Source: JANQQZ01 sp039187315
GTDB taxonomy: Bacteria > Planctomycetota > Phycisphaerae > Phycisphaerales > UBA1924
DNA: 64,000 bases
NCBI GenBank assembly: GCA_039187315.1
Contig: JBCCZQ010000007.1
Span: forward strand, 1 to 64,000
Direction of reading: 5' to 3'
Shown: positions 25,487 through 34,055 of the stretch, piece by piece
Numbering within the stretch: the first letter of the stretch is position 1
How the letters are laid out: each line of letters begins with the position of its first letter
The notes under the pieces: generated by a model
The model's input: only the letters and a program-made list of their open reading frames with translations
The model's database searches: none
Told to the model about the DNA's origin: nothing
Translations under genes and position numbers: made by a program

Positions 25487-26884
25487 ATGTTTCAGGCACT
25501 TGCAAACGTCTTCCGGATCCCGGAGCTCCGGACCAAGATCCTATTTACGCTCGGCATGCTCGCCGTGTACCGCATCGGGTACTGGATCCCGCTGCCGGGT
25601 GTTGATCAGAGCGCACTGACACAGTTCTTTGAGCTGCAGGCTGAAACAGGCAGCGCCGCCGGCCGGGCTGCGCAGTACGTCGCGATCTTCTCGGGTGGCT
25701 CGTTCAGCCAGTCGACGATCTTCGGCCTAGGCATCATGCCCTATATCTCGGCGGCGATCATCTTCCAGCTTCTGCAGTCGGTCTCTCCGACGCTCAAACG
25801 GCTCAAGCAGGAAGGCCCGACTGGCCAGCAGAAGATCCAGGAATGGACGCGGTACACGACCGTCGGCCTGTGCATCGTCCAGGCCATCGGATGGCTCAGC
25901 TACATCACCAGTGCGGGCGGTGGCGGGGGCCTTGTCTACGCCCAGTGGTCGAACAACCCGCTCTGGTGGGTCATGGCTGTCGCGGCCCTGACGGCCGGTA
26001 CGGTCTTCCTGATGTGGCTCGGGGAACAGATCGATAAGCACGGCATCGGCAACGGCGTCTCGATGATCATCATGGCGGGCATCCTCGCTGGCATGCCTGG
26101 GGCGGTGCTCTGGATCATCAACAACTTCGAGCCCGGTGACCCAGACAAGCTGGGCTCGATGGGGCTGCTGCTCCTGCTCGGTGGCTTCGTCCTGATCGTG
26201 GGCGGATCGGTGATCATGACCGTCGCTCAGCGTCGAATCCCGATCCAGCAGGCCAAGCACACGCGCGGCCGGAAGGTCTTCGGAGGGCAGCGAAGCTACC
26301 TGCCGCTCCGTGTGAATCACGGCGGCGTCATGCCCATCATCTTCGCCAGCTCGCTGATGATCTTCCCGTCGGTGATCTTCGGCGCGATCGATGGCGCGGT
26401 CGAGCCCGGCAGCGCGGCGAAGGGTTTCGTCGAGTGGCTCAGCACGTCGTTCAACTTTGGTGAGTTCCCGTACGTGCTCGCCTACATCGTGCTCGTCTAC
26501 TTCTTCAGCTACTTCTGGATCACTGTGCAGTTCAACCCGGAGGAGATGTCCAAGCAGCTGCGTGATCACGGCTCGTTCATCCCTGGGCTCAGGCCCGGGC
26601 CCAGAACCGCCGAGTACCTCGAGACGGTCATGGAGCGGATCACGTTCGTCGGAGCGGCGTTCCTCGCCGTGATCGCGGTGCTGCCGATGGTGGTCAACCG
26701 GGCGCTCGGGGTCGACTTCACGGTGACGCAGTTCCTCGGCGGCACGGGGTTGCTCATCTGCGTCTCGGTGATCCTGGACTTCATCCAGCGGATCGAGGCG
26801 AACCTGATGATGCGGAACTATGCGGGTTTCCTGGGAGGCAACGACGGGGAGCGCGGGCCCAGGATGCGCGGCCCACGCGGGTGA
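25487..26884 (+). CDS. secY: Protein translocase subunit SecY
   Basis: Central channel of the Sec translocon in the inner membrane. The 465-aa protein has ten hydrophobic segments. It begins MFQALANVFRIPELRTKILF and has FGLGIMPYISAAIIFQLLQS (plug/TM2 region), GNGVSMIIMAGI, RRIPIQQAKHTRGRKVFGGQ, LPLRVNHGGVMPIIFASSLM and the C-terminal FIPGLRPGPRTAEYLETVM loop. The stop overlaps map (GTGA). adk, often between secY and map, is absent. Confidence 0.97.
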   Translation: MFQALANVFRIPELRTKILFTLGMLAVYRIGYWIPLPGVDQSALTQFFELQAETGSAAGRAAQYVAIFSGGSFSQSTIFGLGIMPYISAAIIFQLLQSVSPTLKRLKQEGPTGQQKIQEWTRYTTVGLCIVQAIGWLSYITSAGGGGGLVYAQWSNNPLWWVMAVAALTAGTVFLMWLGEQIDKHGIGNGVSMIIMAGILAGMPGAVLWIINNFEPGDPDKLGSMGLLLLLGGFVLIVGGSVIMTVAQRRIPIQQAKHTRGRKVFGGQRSYLPLRVNHGGVMPIIFASSLMIFPSVIFGAIDGAVEPGSAAKGFVEWLSTSFNFGEFPYVLAYIVLVYFFSYFWITVQFNPEEMSKQLRDHGSFIPGLRPGPRTAEYLETVMERITFVGAAFLAVIAVLPMVVNRALGVDFTVTQFLGGTGLLICVSVILDFIQRIEANLMMRNYAGFLGGNDGERGPRMRGPRG

Positions 26885-27672
26885 ACGATCCGGCTGCACG
26901 CTTTCGACGTGTCGAGCTGCTCCCTCCAGGTTTACTGCGTGCATGCGAAGCTGCGACCGATGCGGTAAGCATGGTGTGTGCGCGTGTGCGCGCGGGCGTT
27001 GGGCCCGTGAGTCTCGCGGGTGCTGTCGAAGACGCGCTCTGCAAGCACGGCGCGGATCCTGTACTGCGCGGCATCGGTGCTCAGCATGGTTTGCCGCCCT
27101 TCCCGGCACCGATGTGCGTGAGTGTCAACGATGTGGCCGTCAACGGTGTTCCGGGGTGTGAGCCGCTTGCGGACGGTGATCGTGTGACCGTGGATGTCGC
27201 CTGCGCGGTTGATGGTTGGCACGCGGATCACGCGGCGACCATCGTGGTTACCGAGACCGGCTCGGTGCCGGACAGGTCAACGGGAGAAGTGCTCAAGCGC
27301 GTGGTGGCATCGATCCGGATCGGAGAACCCGTCGACAACGTGTACCAAGCGTACCTGGGCGGGTGCCAGCAGGTGGGGGGGTATCCGGTGGCTGAGGCTG
27401 TGCTTCACGGCATCGGACGATGTTTGCATGAGCCGCCGACGCTTTTTGATGGGGCGGCCGAGCCGGCAGGGGTCCGCTTCGAGACCGGCATGCTGCTTGC
27501 GGTCGAACCTGTTGTGGCCGATCGTCCTGCATCGCTGGAGACGCTCGGGGATGGCTGGTCGCGTCGGCTTGTTGGCGGCGGGCTGGCTGGCTACGAGGAA
27601 CGCACGGTGTTTCTCTCTGAGCAAGGCCCGATTGTGCTGACCGGCCCAGGGCGCTTCCGGGGATCGGGCTGA
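26881..27672 (+). CDS. map: Methionine aminopeptidase, type I
   Basis: Removes the initiator methionine from nascent proteins. The 263-aa protein has all five metal ligands in place: Asp105 (VDVACAVDG), Asp116 (HADHAAT), His176 (LHGIGRCLHEPP), Glu209 (LAVEPVV) and Glu240 (YEERTV). GTG start overlapping the secY stop. No zinc-finger N-terminal extension is present. Confidence 0.94.
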   Translation: MNDPAARFRRVELLPPGLLRACEAATDAVSMVCARVRAGVGPVSLAGAVEDALCKHGADPVLRGIGAQHGLPPFPAPMCVSVNDVAVNGVPGCEPLADGDRVTVDVACAVDGWHADHAATIVVTETGSVPDRSTGEVLKRVVASIRIGEPVDNVYQAYLGGCQQVGGYPVAEAVLHGIGRCLHEPPTLFDGAAEPAGVRFETGMLLAVEPVVADRPASLETLGDGWSRRLVGGGLAGYEERTVFLSEQGPIVLTGPGRFRGSG

Positions 27673-27688
27673 CTACAGTGGGGGCTGC

Positions 27689-27913
27689 ATGACCCAACAG
27701 GACGAAAAATTCACGTTTGAAGCCGAGGTGATCGAGGCGCTGCCCAACGCGATGTTCCGTGTGAGGCTGCCCAACGAGCAGAAGACCGAGGTGCTCGCCT
27801 ACGTCTCCGGCAAAATGCGCATGCACTATATTCGGATTTTGCCAGGGGATACGGTTACGGTCGAGATCAGTCCATACGACCTGAGCAAGGCTCGCATCAC
27901 GTACCGGCACTGA
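27689..27913 (+). CDS. infA: Translation initiation factor IF-1
   Basis: OB-fold factor that occupies the A-site during initiation. The 74-aa protein includes FEAEVIEALPNAMFRVRLPN, VSGKMRMHYIRILPGDTVTV and EISPYDLSKARITYR, all signature. The N-terminus MTQQDEKFT is slightly unusual. Confidence 0.95.
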   Translation: MTQQDEKFTFEAEVIEALPNAMFRVRLPNEQKTEVLAYVSGKMRMHYIRILPGDTVTVEISPYDLSKARITYRH

Positions 27914-27925
27914 GGCTGTTCAGGT

Positions 27926-27941
27926 CCCGGCATTTGCTGGG
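27926..27941 (+). terminator. Weak hairpin after infA
   Basis: CCCGGC (27926-27931) pairs with GCTGGG (27936-27941) with one G-U pair and a 4-nt loop, 13 bp after the infA stop. There is no T run, so termination is uncertain. Confidence 0.25.
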
Positions 27942-27967
27942 CATGCACGGCCACGAAACTTCACAAA

Positions 27968-27996
27968 TTGCCCGTATTCAATCGTCCAGATATGGC
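27968..27996 (+). promoter_or_regulatory. Candidate promoter before rpmJ and the alpha block
   Basis: TTGCCC (27968-27973) and TATGGC (27991-27996) with an exact 17-bp spacer in a locally AT-rich stretch. It lies about 140 bp upstream of rpmJ, in the only gap over 200 bp between rplD and rplQ. The leader downstream can form CGCCGG/CCGGCG stems. Confidence 0.4.
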
Positions 27997-28137
27997 CTAT
28001 TGCGTTCTGAGACGCCTATCGTTGGCCCGCGCCGGATCTCGCGTAAGGGCCCGGCGTGATCGCTGTGTTTGGTGATGATCTGGACCGGACCGACTCGGAC
28101 TGCACCGGGCGGGCATTGACGGCTGACGGGGTGCATC

Positions 28138-28254
28138 ATGAAGGTACGTTCGAGCGTGAAGCGGATGTGCAGCGGATGCCAGATCGTCCGTCGCAAAGGC
28201 AAGGTGCGGGTTATCTGCAATGTCGACCCGAAGCACAAGCAGGTGCAGGGCTAA
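28138..28254 (+). CDS. rpmJ: 50S ribosomal protein L36
   Basis: bL36, 38 aa. It begins MKVRSSVKRMCSGCQIVRRK and ends VICNVDPKHKQVQG. The zinc ligands Cys11, Cys14, Cys27 and His32-type arrangement are intact, so this is the zinc-binding form, in contrast to the zinc-free S14 nearby. Normal place between infA and rpsM. Confidence 0.95.
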   Translation: MKVRSSVKRMCSGCQIVRRKGKVRVICNVDPKHKQVQG

Positions 28255-28303
28255 TCGAGTGCAAATCGGGCCGCCGAGTGCGGTCTGATCAGGAGACTAC
28301 GAC

Positions 28304-28681
28304 GTGCCGCGTATCGCAGGTGTCGACATCCCGGACAATAAGAAGGTCTACTACGCCCTTCAGTACATCCACGGCATCGGCCCGAAGTTCGCGGCCGACA
28401 TCATCGCCGAGGCGCAGATCAACCCGGACATGCGGGCTCGTGAGCTTGATGATCTCCAGGTCGCATCGATCAACTCGATTATCGACGGCGGGTTCATCGT
28501 CGAGGGTGCGCTCCGCCGCCAGGTTGGACAGAACATCCAGCGCCTGCGTGAGATCCGCAGCTACAGGGGCGATCGGCACCGCCGTGGTCTGCCCGTGCGT
28601 GGCCAGCGGACCAAGTGTAACGCCCGCACCAGGAAGGGCCGCAAGAAGACGGTCGCGGGCAAGAAGGGCATCAAGGGCTAA
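28304..28681 (+). CDS. rpsM: 30S ribosomal protein S13
   Basis: uS13, contacts the P-site tRNA and bridges to L5. The 125-aa protein has a GTG start, PRIAGVDIPDNKKVYYALQY, IHGIGPKFA and the basic end SYRGDRHRRGLPVRGQRTKC followed by NARTRKG. Confidence 0.97.
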   Translation: MPRIAGVDIPDNKKVYYALQYIHGIGPKFAADIIAEAQINPDMRARELDDLQVASINSIIDGGFIVEGALRRQVGQNIQRLREIRSYRGDRHRRGLPVRGQRTKCNARTRKGRKKTVAGKKGIKG

Positions 28682-28745
28682 CGCCGCAGTGCGAGAGCGT
28701 GAGCAGCCGCACCGGCGGCTGGCCGCGTAACGGGAACCACCGCCG

Positions 28746-29117
28746 ATGGCGAAAAAGAAGATCCGCAAGAACGTCGGTCGTGGCATCGTGCATGTCAAGG
28801 CGTCGCACAACAACACGTTGGTGACCGTGACGGACCTCAACGGCGAAACACTCGCCTGGGATTCGGCAGGCACAATCGGTTTCAAGGGCACCCGGAAGGC
28901 GACACCGTTCGCCGCGACCCGTGCCGGTGAGACTGTTGGGGCCAAGGTCCGCAAGATGGGCCTGAACGAGTGCGAGGTCCGCATCAAGGGCACCGGCGCC
29001 GGTCGTGAAGCAGCGATCAACGGGGTTGCCTCGGCAGGTATCCGGGTCACCGCGATCGAGGACCACACCCCGGTACCGCATAACGGCTGCCGGCCACGCA
29101 AGAAGCGCCGCGTCTAG
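28746..29117 (+). CDS. rpsK: 30S ribosomal protein S11
   Basis: uS11, lines the E-site and mRNA path. The 123-aa protein contains GIVHVKASHNNTLVTVTDLN, GFKGTRKATPFAATRAGE and the DHTPVPHNGCRPRKKRRV end. rpsD, usually next, is absent; rpoA follows after 138 bp that includes a GCCGCC/GGCGGC stem (29167-29190). Confidence 0.97.
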   Translation: MAKKKIRKNVGRGIVHVKASHNNTLVTVTDLNGETLAWDSAGTIGFKGTRKATPFAATRAGETVGAKVRKMGLNECEVRIKGTGAGREAAINGVASAGIRVTAIEDHTPVPHNGCRPRKKRRV

Positions 29118-29255
29118 TCAAAGCAGACGCGGGAAAGGACAACCGCGCCGCGGACAGAAGAGCGTTGCCGCCGACCCCCCTCCGGGCGGCACTGACTCGC
29201 CATCCGTGACGCGTCGAGCCATCTCAGGCCAATCGGAGGGGAATGAGGGTTTTGC

Positions 29256-30275
29256 ATGCTCCGAGTGCGCTGGCGCGGCCTGGAACTTCCGTCCAAGATC
29301 GCTTCCGATCCGAAATTCAGCGGGGATATGTTTGCCCGCTTCAACGTCGAGCCGTTTGAACGAGGCTTCGGCACCACGGTTGGCAACAGCCTCCGCAGGA
29401 TCCTGCTCAGTTCGCTCGAGGGTGCGGCGGTCACCGGCGTCAAGATCAAGGGCGCCGAGCACGAGTTCAGCTCGCTTCCCGGTGTTCTTGAGGATGTGAC
29501 TGACATCATCCTGAATATCAAGAACATGATCGTCAAGCTCGATGGGGACGAGCCCAAGACGCTCCGGCTCGCGGCGCAGGGGCCGGGCGAGGTCACAGCG
29601 GACCTGATCGAGGCAGACACCGCGGTCACGATTATGAACCCGGATCTCGTTATCGCGACGCTCACGAGTGAGGTCGACTTCGAGATGGAGATCCGTGTCG
29701 GCAACGGCCGCGGGTACGTGCCTGCCAGCGAGCAGTACGACGACGATGAGGACCAGGAGATCGGGCTGATCCCGGTCGACGCGATCTACTCGCCGGTCCA
29801 GCGCGTCCGCTACAAGATCGAAGAAACCCGGGTTGGTCAGAAGACCAACTACGACAAGCTCATCATGGAGATCTGGACGAACGGCACGGTGACGCCGGAG
29901 ATGTCGCTTGTCGAAGCGGCGAAGATTCTGCGGAAGCACCTGAACCCGTTCCTGCAGTACATGGAGCTGGGCGACGATCGCGTGTCTGAGGAAGCCGCGG
30001 CGGCCGCGGGGGTCGACGAGGAGCTGATCCGGAAGCTCAACATGCCCATCACCGAGCTGGATCTGTCGGTGCGTGCGAGCAACTGCCTCGAGTCGGCCAA
30101 AATCGACACGGTCGCGCAGCTGGTGGTCTTCCAGGACGCTGAGTTGCTGAAGCTCCGTGCGTTTGGGCGGACGTCGCTGCGTGAAGTGAAGCGCAAGCTG
30201 CTCGACCTGAGTTTGGAGCTGGGCATGCAGCTGCCCGAGGGATACCAGCCGGCCGCGGCGCCGGCGTCGGCATAA
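29256..30275 (+). CDS. rpoA: RNA polymerase subunit alpha
   Basis: Assembles the RNA polymerase core and contacts UP elements and activators. The 339-aa protein has MLRVRWRGLELPSKI, ARFNVEPFERGFGTTVGNSL, RRILLSSLEGAAVTGVKIKG (dimer domain), and a C-terminal domain with ELDLSVRASNCLESAKIDTV and LRAFGRTSLREVKRKL. ATG 29256 has GAGGG (29245-29249) at 6-bp spacing. Confidence 0.97.
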   Translation: MLRVRWRGLELPSKIASDPKFSGDMFARFNVEPFERGFGTTVGNSLRRILLSSLEGAAVTGVKIKGAEHEFSSLPGVLEDVTDIILNIKNMIVKLDGDEPKTLRLAAQGPGEVTADLIEADTAVTIMNPDLVIATLTSEVDFEMEIRVGNGRGYVPASEQYDDDEDQEIGLIPVDAIYSPVQRVRYKIEETRVGQKTNYDKLIMEIWTNGTVTPEMSLVEAAKILRKHLNPFLQYMELGDDRVSEEAAAAAGVDEELIRKLNMPITELDLSVRASNCLESAKIDTVAQLVVFQDAELLKLRAFGRTSLREVKRKLLDLSLELGMQLPEGYQPAAAPASA

Positions 30276-30304
30276 CAGCCGCCAAGCCGTCTGGAGAGTT
30301 CGCC

Positions 30305-31018
30305 ATGCGTCACCGCAAAGCCGGTTACAAGCTCAACCGCACATCCTCGCACCGCCAAGCGATGCTGCGCAACCTCGCGGCCAGCCTGTTCGAGCACGGT
30401 CAGGTCGTGACGACGCTGCCCAAGGCCAAGGCCGTGCAGCCGTTTGTTGAAAAGGTTGTCACGAAAGCGAAGCGTGGCGACCTGCACGCCCGGCGGCGGG
30501 TGATCGCGATGCTCGGCCGTGACCGGCTGGCTTTCGACTGGCGTTACCTGCCCAAGGAGCCGACCGAGCAGGAACGCGCCAGCTTCGAGTCGCAGACCGA
30601 GGTCGCAGAGCAGTTCTTCGATCTGCCGCCGGCCGAGCAGACCGAGCGGAACCGCTACGGCGAGCTGCGGAAGGCACCGCGACTCGTGCGCCACATCTTT
30701 GAAAATGTCGCGCCGCGGTTCGCGGAGCGCGAGGGCGGGTATACCCGCATCGTCAAGCTCGGACGGCACCGGCTCGGTGACGCGGCGGAGTTGGTCCTGA
30801 TCCAGTTTGTCGGTGCCGAGGAAGGCCCCGAGATCTCGGGACGCCCGAGCACGCGTCGTCGCACGGCAGACCGCCGCTCAGCCTACTTCGCAACGCTCAA
30901 GGACAAAGTGACGGTTCCGGGCACGCCTCCGAAGGCCGAAGCGCCAGCTGAACCAGCTTCCGCCGAGGCGGATGCGCCGTCCGAGAGTGGCGACGCCGAG
31001 CAGTCTGCCGAGTCCTGA
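30305..31018 (+). CDS. rplQ: 50S ribosomal protein L17, enlarged
   Basis: bL17. The 237-aa protein starts MRHRKAGYKLNRTSSHRQAM with LFEHGQVVTTLPKAKAVQPF and ends its core GGYTRIVKLGRHRLGDAAEL. There are two additions to the usual ~120 aa: an insertion of about 50 residues between the first and last core strands (WRYLPKEPTEQERASFESQT onward) and an acidic C-terminal tail of about 40 residues. Confidence 0.95.
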   Translation: MRHRKAGYKLNRTSSHRQAMLRNLAASLFEHGQVVTTLPKAKAVQPFVEKVVTKAKRGDLHARRRVIAMLGRDRLAFDWRYLPKEPTEQERASFESQTEVAEQFFDLPPAEQTERNRYGELRKAPRLVRHIFENVAPRFAEREGGYTRIVKLGRHRLGDAAELVLIQFVGAEEGPEISGRPSTRRRTADRRSAYFATLKDKVTVPGTPPKAEAPAEPASAEADAPSESGDAEQSAES

Positions 31019-31040
31019 TCGATCGCTACGGAGCCCGCGT

Positions 31041-32090
31041 GTGTCGGATTTTCTCGCTGAGCTCGATCGGCTGCGAGACGAAGGGCTCGCCGCGCTCGAA
31101 GCAGCGGGTGACGCGTCCTCGCTCGAGTCGTGGCGGATCGAGTATCTCGGTTCGAAGGGGCGGCTGAAGTCGGCGATGGCCGGCATGCGCGGCGTACCCA
31201 AGGACCAGAAGCCCGAGGCCGGACAGCGGGCCAACGCCGTGAAACAAGCGCTCGAATCGGCGTTCGCTTCGCAGCAGTCCTCGCTGGGCAGCGGTCCGTC
31301 CGGTGGATCGTCCGGCATGCCTAGGCTGGACGTGACCGAGCCGGGCGCGATCGGTTCGTACGGCCTTGGTCGGCGGCACATCCTCAGCCGGGTGCGTGAT
31401 GAGCTCGTGGATGTCTGCGCGCGGCTGGGCTTCGAGGTCGCGGAGGGGCCCGAGCTCGAGGACGATGAGCACAATTTCGTGAAGCTTAACGTCCCGATGG
31501 GTCACCCGGCCCGTGACCCGATCGACAACTTCTACGTCGATGATCCGTGGACGACGCAGACACCACGGATGCTGCGCAGCCAGACGTCAACGGTGCAGAT
31601 CCGCGTGATGGAGCGCGCCGCGGCCGAGGGTTCTGGCCCGCCCATCAAGGTCGTTTCCCCCGGGCGTGTCTACCGGCCGGATACGGTGGATGCGACGCAC
31701 AGCTTCATGTTCCACCAGCTGGAAGGGCTCTACATCGACAAGGGCGTATCGATGGTGGACCTGAAGACAACGCTGCTTCAGTTTGCACGGGCCTATTTCG
31801 GCAGCGACGCCGAGGTCCGGCTGCGCCCGAGCTTCTTCCCGTTCACGGAGCCCTCAGCGGAGTTCGACATGATGATCCAGCTCCGGCCAGAGAAGCCGGC
31901 CGAGTGGATCGAGCTCGGCGGCTGCGGCATGGTTGACCCGAACGTCCTCTCGGCGTGCGGTATCGACCCCGAGGTCTGGTCCGGGTTCGCGTGGGGCTTC
32001 GGCATCGAGCGGCTCGCGATGGGCAAGTATGGGATCCCCGACATCCGGCTGCTGTTTGAGAATGACCTCCGATTTCTTGGCATGCTCTGA
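31041..32090 (+). CDS. pheS: Phenylalanyl-tRNA synthetase alpha subunit
   Basis: Catalytic alpha chain of the alpha2-beta2 enzyme charging tRNA-Phe. The 349-aa protein has an N-terminal coiled-coil arm with EYLGSKGRLKSAMAGMRGVP, then the class II core: GFEVAEGPELEDDEHNF (motif 1 area), HSFMFHQLEGLYIDKGVSM (motif 2), and GFAWGFGIERLAMGKYGIPD (motif 3). GTG start at 31041, 22 bp after rplQ. pheT is not in the window, so the subunit genes are separated. Confidence 0.96.
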   Translation: MSDFLAELDRLRDEGLAALEAAGDASSLESWRIEYLGSKGRLKSAMAGMRGVPKDQKPEAGQRANAVKQALESAFASQQSSLGSGPSGGSSGMPRLDVTEPGAIGSYGLGRRHILSRVRDELVDVCARLGFEVAEGPELEDDEHNFVKLNVPMGHPARDPIDNFYVDDPWTTQTPRMLRSQTSTVQIRVMERAAAEGSGPPIKVVSPGRVYRPDTVDATHSFMFHQLEGLYIDKGVSMVDLKTTLLQFARAYFGSDAEVRLRPSFFPFTEPSAEFDMMIQLRPEKPAEWIELGGCGMVDPNVLSACGIDPEVWSGFAWGFGIERLAMGKYGIPDIRLLFENDLRFLGML

Positions 32091-32125
32091 GCATCGGCGA
32101 CCGGTTCCGCGTCGAAGCGATCTGT

Positions 32126-33709
32126 ATGCCAAGGGCCTTCCAGATCCGCCCGCTTCGATCAGGTGCTGCGACGCTCTACATCGTGCTGGGTGACCAGCTC
32201 GACCGCCAATCGCCGATTCTCGGGCGGCTCGACAGCGGCGCGGACGCGGTCCTGATGATGGAGGTTGCCCGAGAGAGCGAGCATGTGCCCAGCCACGTGC
32301 AGCGGACCGTGCTCTTTCTTGCGGCGATGCGACACCATGCGCTCTGGCTCCGCGATCAGGGTGTCCGCGTGGAGTATGTCCGCATCGATGATCCCGCCAA
32401 CACGCACGCGTTCGGCTCTGAGCTCGCACGAGCCGTCGAACGCCTCGGCGCCGAGCGGGTCGTTTGCGTCGAACCCGGCGAGCATCGGGTGCGCGGCGAG
32501 ATCGAAGCGGCCGCTGTGGAAGCGGGTATCGATCTGCAGATCCTTGACGACACGCACTTCCTGACAACACCCTCCGAGTTCTCGGCATGGGCGAAGGGTC
32601 GGAAGCAGCTGACCATGGAGTACTTTTACCGTGAGCAGCGCCGGCGGCTCGGTATGCTCGTCGACGAAGACGGCCAGCCGGCAGGCGGTTCGTGGAACTA
32701 CGACTCGGACAACCGGGAGTCGTTCAAGAAGACGCCCCGGCCTCGGCAGGCGATCGAGTTCGAGCCCGATGCGATCACCCATGAAGTGATCCAGGCCGTC
32801 GCTGAACGTCTGCCCGGTCTGCCGGGATCGGCAGATGGTTTCGCGTGGCCCGTGAACCGCGAACAGGCGGTCGAAGCGCTCGACGATTTCATCGAGCACC
32901 GCCTTGGCAGGTTCGGACCGTATGAGGATGCGATGTGGACCGAGCAGCGGACGCTCTACCACTCGCGTCTCTCGGCGGCTGTGAACCTGCACCTGCTCTC
33001 GCCCATGGAGTGCGCACTGCGAGCGACCGAGGCGTACGAAGCCGGGATGGCGCCGCTGAACTCGGTCGAAGGCTTCGTGCGTCAGCACATCGGCTGGCGC
33101 GAGTTCATCCGCGGGGTCTACTTCCACGAGGGAGCAACCTACGGCGATCGGAACGGACTCGACGATGACGGGACTCTGCCCGATTTCTACTGGGATGCAG
33201 ATACGGACATGGCCTGCATGGCCGACTGCACACGGTCGGTCATCGAGGACGGGTACGCTCACCACATCCCGCGGCTGATGGTGATGGGTAACTTCGCGAT
33301 GCTCGCCGGCGTCTCGCCTCAGGCCGTGCGCGACTGGTACCTCGGCATGTACACCGACGGAGTCGACTGGGTGACCACACCCAACGTCGTCGGTATGTCG
33401 ATGCACGCCGACGGCGGGGTCGTGGGTACGAAGCCGTACGCAGCGAGCGGCAAGTACATCAGTCGTATGAGCAACTATTGCGAGCACTGCCGATACGACA
33501 TCAAGAAGCGCACGGGAGATGATGCCTGTCCGTTCAACACGCTGTACTGGGACTTCCTGATCCGTCACCGAGAACGGTTCCGCAAGAACAATCGAATGGC
33601 GATGATGCTCAAGAACGTGGATCGTCTCTCGGATCCGCAGCGGGTCGAGATAACGCTGTCGGCGCGGTCACTCCGTGACCGGTTCGGTGTCACGCGAGCC
33701 GGTACCTGA
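32126..33709 (+). CDS. FeS-containing bacterial photolyase/cryptochrome (PhrB type)
   Basis: A 527-aa flavoprotein of the FeS-BCP group, which repairs (6-4) photoproducts or signals blue light. Four cysteines, Cys364, Cys452, Cys455 and Cys468, show the same spacing (88, 3, 13) as the 4Fe-4S ligands of Agrobacterium PhrB. The N-terminal alpha/beta antenna domain starts TLYIVLGDQLDRQSPIL. FAD-domain landmarks include SVEGFVRQHIGWREFIRGVY and VMGNFAMLAGVSPQAVRDWY. The 3' end overlaps the convergent DUF2256 gene by 20 bp, a family often found near this type of photolyase. Confidence 0.92.
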   Translation: MPRAFQIRPLRSGAATLYIVLGDQLDRQSPILGRLDSGADAVLMMEVARESEHVPSHVQRTVLFLAAMRHHALWLRDQGVRVEYVRIDDPANTHAFGSELARAVERLGAERVVCVEPGEHRVRGEIEAAAVEAGIDLQILDDTHFLTTPSEFSAWAKGRKQLTMEYFYREQRRRLGMLVDEDGQPAGGSWNYDSDNRESFKKTPRPRQAIEFEPDAITHEVIQAVAERLPGLPGSADGFAWPVNREQAVEALDDFIEHRLGRFGPYEDAMWTEQRTLYHSRLSAAVNLHLLSPMECALRATEAYEAGMAPLNSVEGFVRQHIGWREFIRGVYFHEGATYGDRNGLDDDGTLPDFYWDADTDMACMADCTRSVIEDGYAHHIPRLMVMGNFAMLAGVSPQAVRDWYLGMYTDGVDWVTTPNVVGMSMHADGGVVGTKPYAASGKYISRMSNYCEHCRYDIKKRTGDDACPFNTLYWDFLIRHRERFRKNNRMAMMLKNVDRLSDPQRVEITLSARSLRDRFGVTRAGT

Positions 33710-34055
33710 TCGGCCCCTTGGCGTGTGCGCCGTCCACGATGTGGCCTCTTTGGCAGATGAGAATCTGGCCTCGGGACTCGAGTCGGCGCCCAGCATCGCG
33801 GACATCGTTCATCCGTGATCGCCAGCCGTCGGGTTCGAGCTTGCGCGCCGCTTCGCTCGGGCAGATCGTCCCGCCGTCCCGCTCGCGGAGGAGGGCAAGG
33901 ATCGCGTGTTCCACGGCTTCGTGACGGCGATCCGCTTTGCTGCGACGGCATCGCTCGGAGCAGTAGCGAACCGATGCCCAGTTGCTGGCCCATTTCTTGC
34001 GCCAGCTGAATTCGCGGCCGCAGACAGGGCACCGTTTGGTCTGGCCATCATTCAC
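33690..34055 (-). CDS. DUF2256 and DUF3253 domain protein
   Basis: A 121-aa protein. The N-terminal DUF2256 zinc knuckle reads KRCPVCGREFSWRKKW, then YCSERCRRSKADRR. The C-terminal DUF3253 looks like a small winged helix: ILALLRERDGGTICPSEAAR then GWRSRMNDVRDAGRRLESRG. GTG 34055 overlaps the stop of the upstream gene (GTGA), and there is no better start. Function is unknown; DUF2256 is frequently linked to FeS photolyases, as here. Last gene of the coaB operon. Confidence 0.85.
   Translation of the reverse strand: MNDGQTKRCPVCGREFSWRKKWASNWASVRYCSERCRRSKADRRHEAVEHAILALLRERDGGTICPSEAARKLEPDGWRSRMNDVRDAGRRLESRGQILICQRGHIVDGAHAKGPIRYRLA

Noticed and set aside
29243..29360. Possible short leader peptide starting just before rpoA
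   Set aside because: An ATG follows GGAGGGG almost without spacing and the frame of about 38 codons overlaps rpoA in another frame; the GAGGG at proper spacing serves rpoA itself.
31041..32090. Looked for pheT directly after pheS
   Set aside because: The next gene is a photolyase, so pheT must lie elsewhere.
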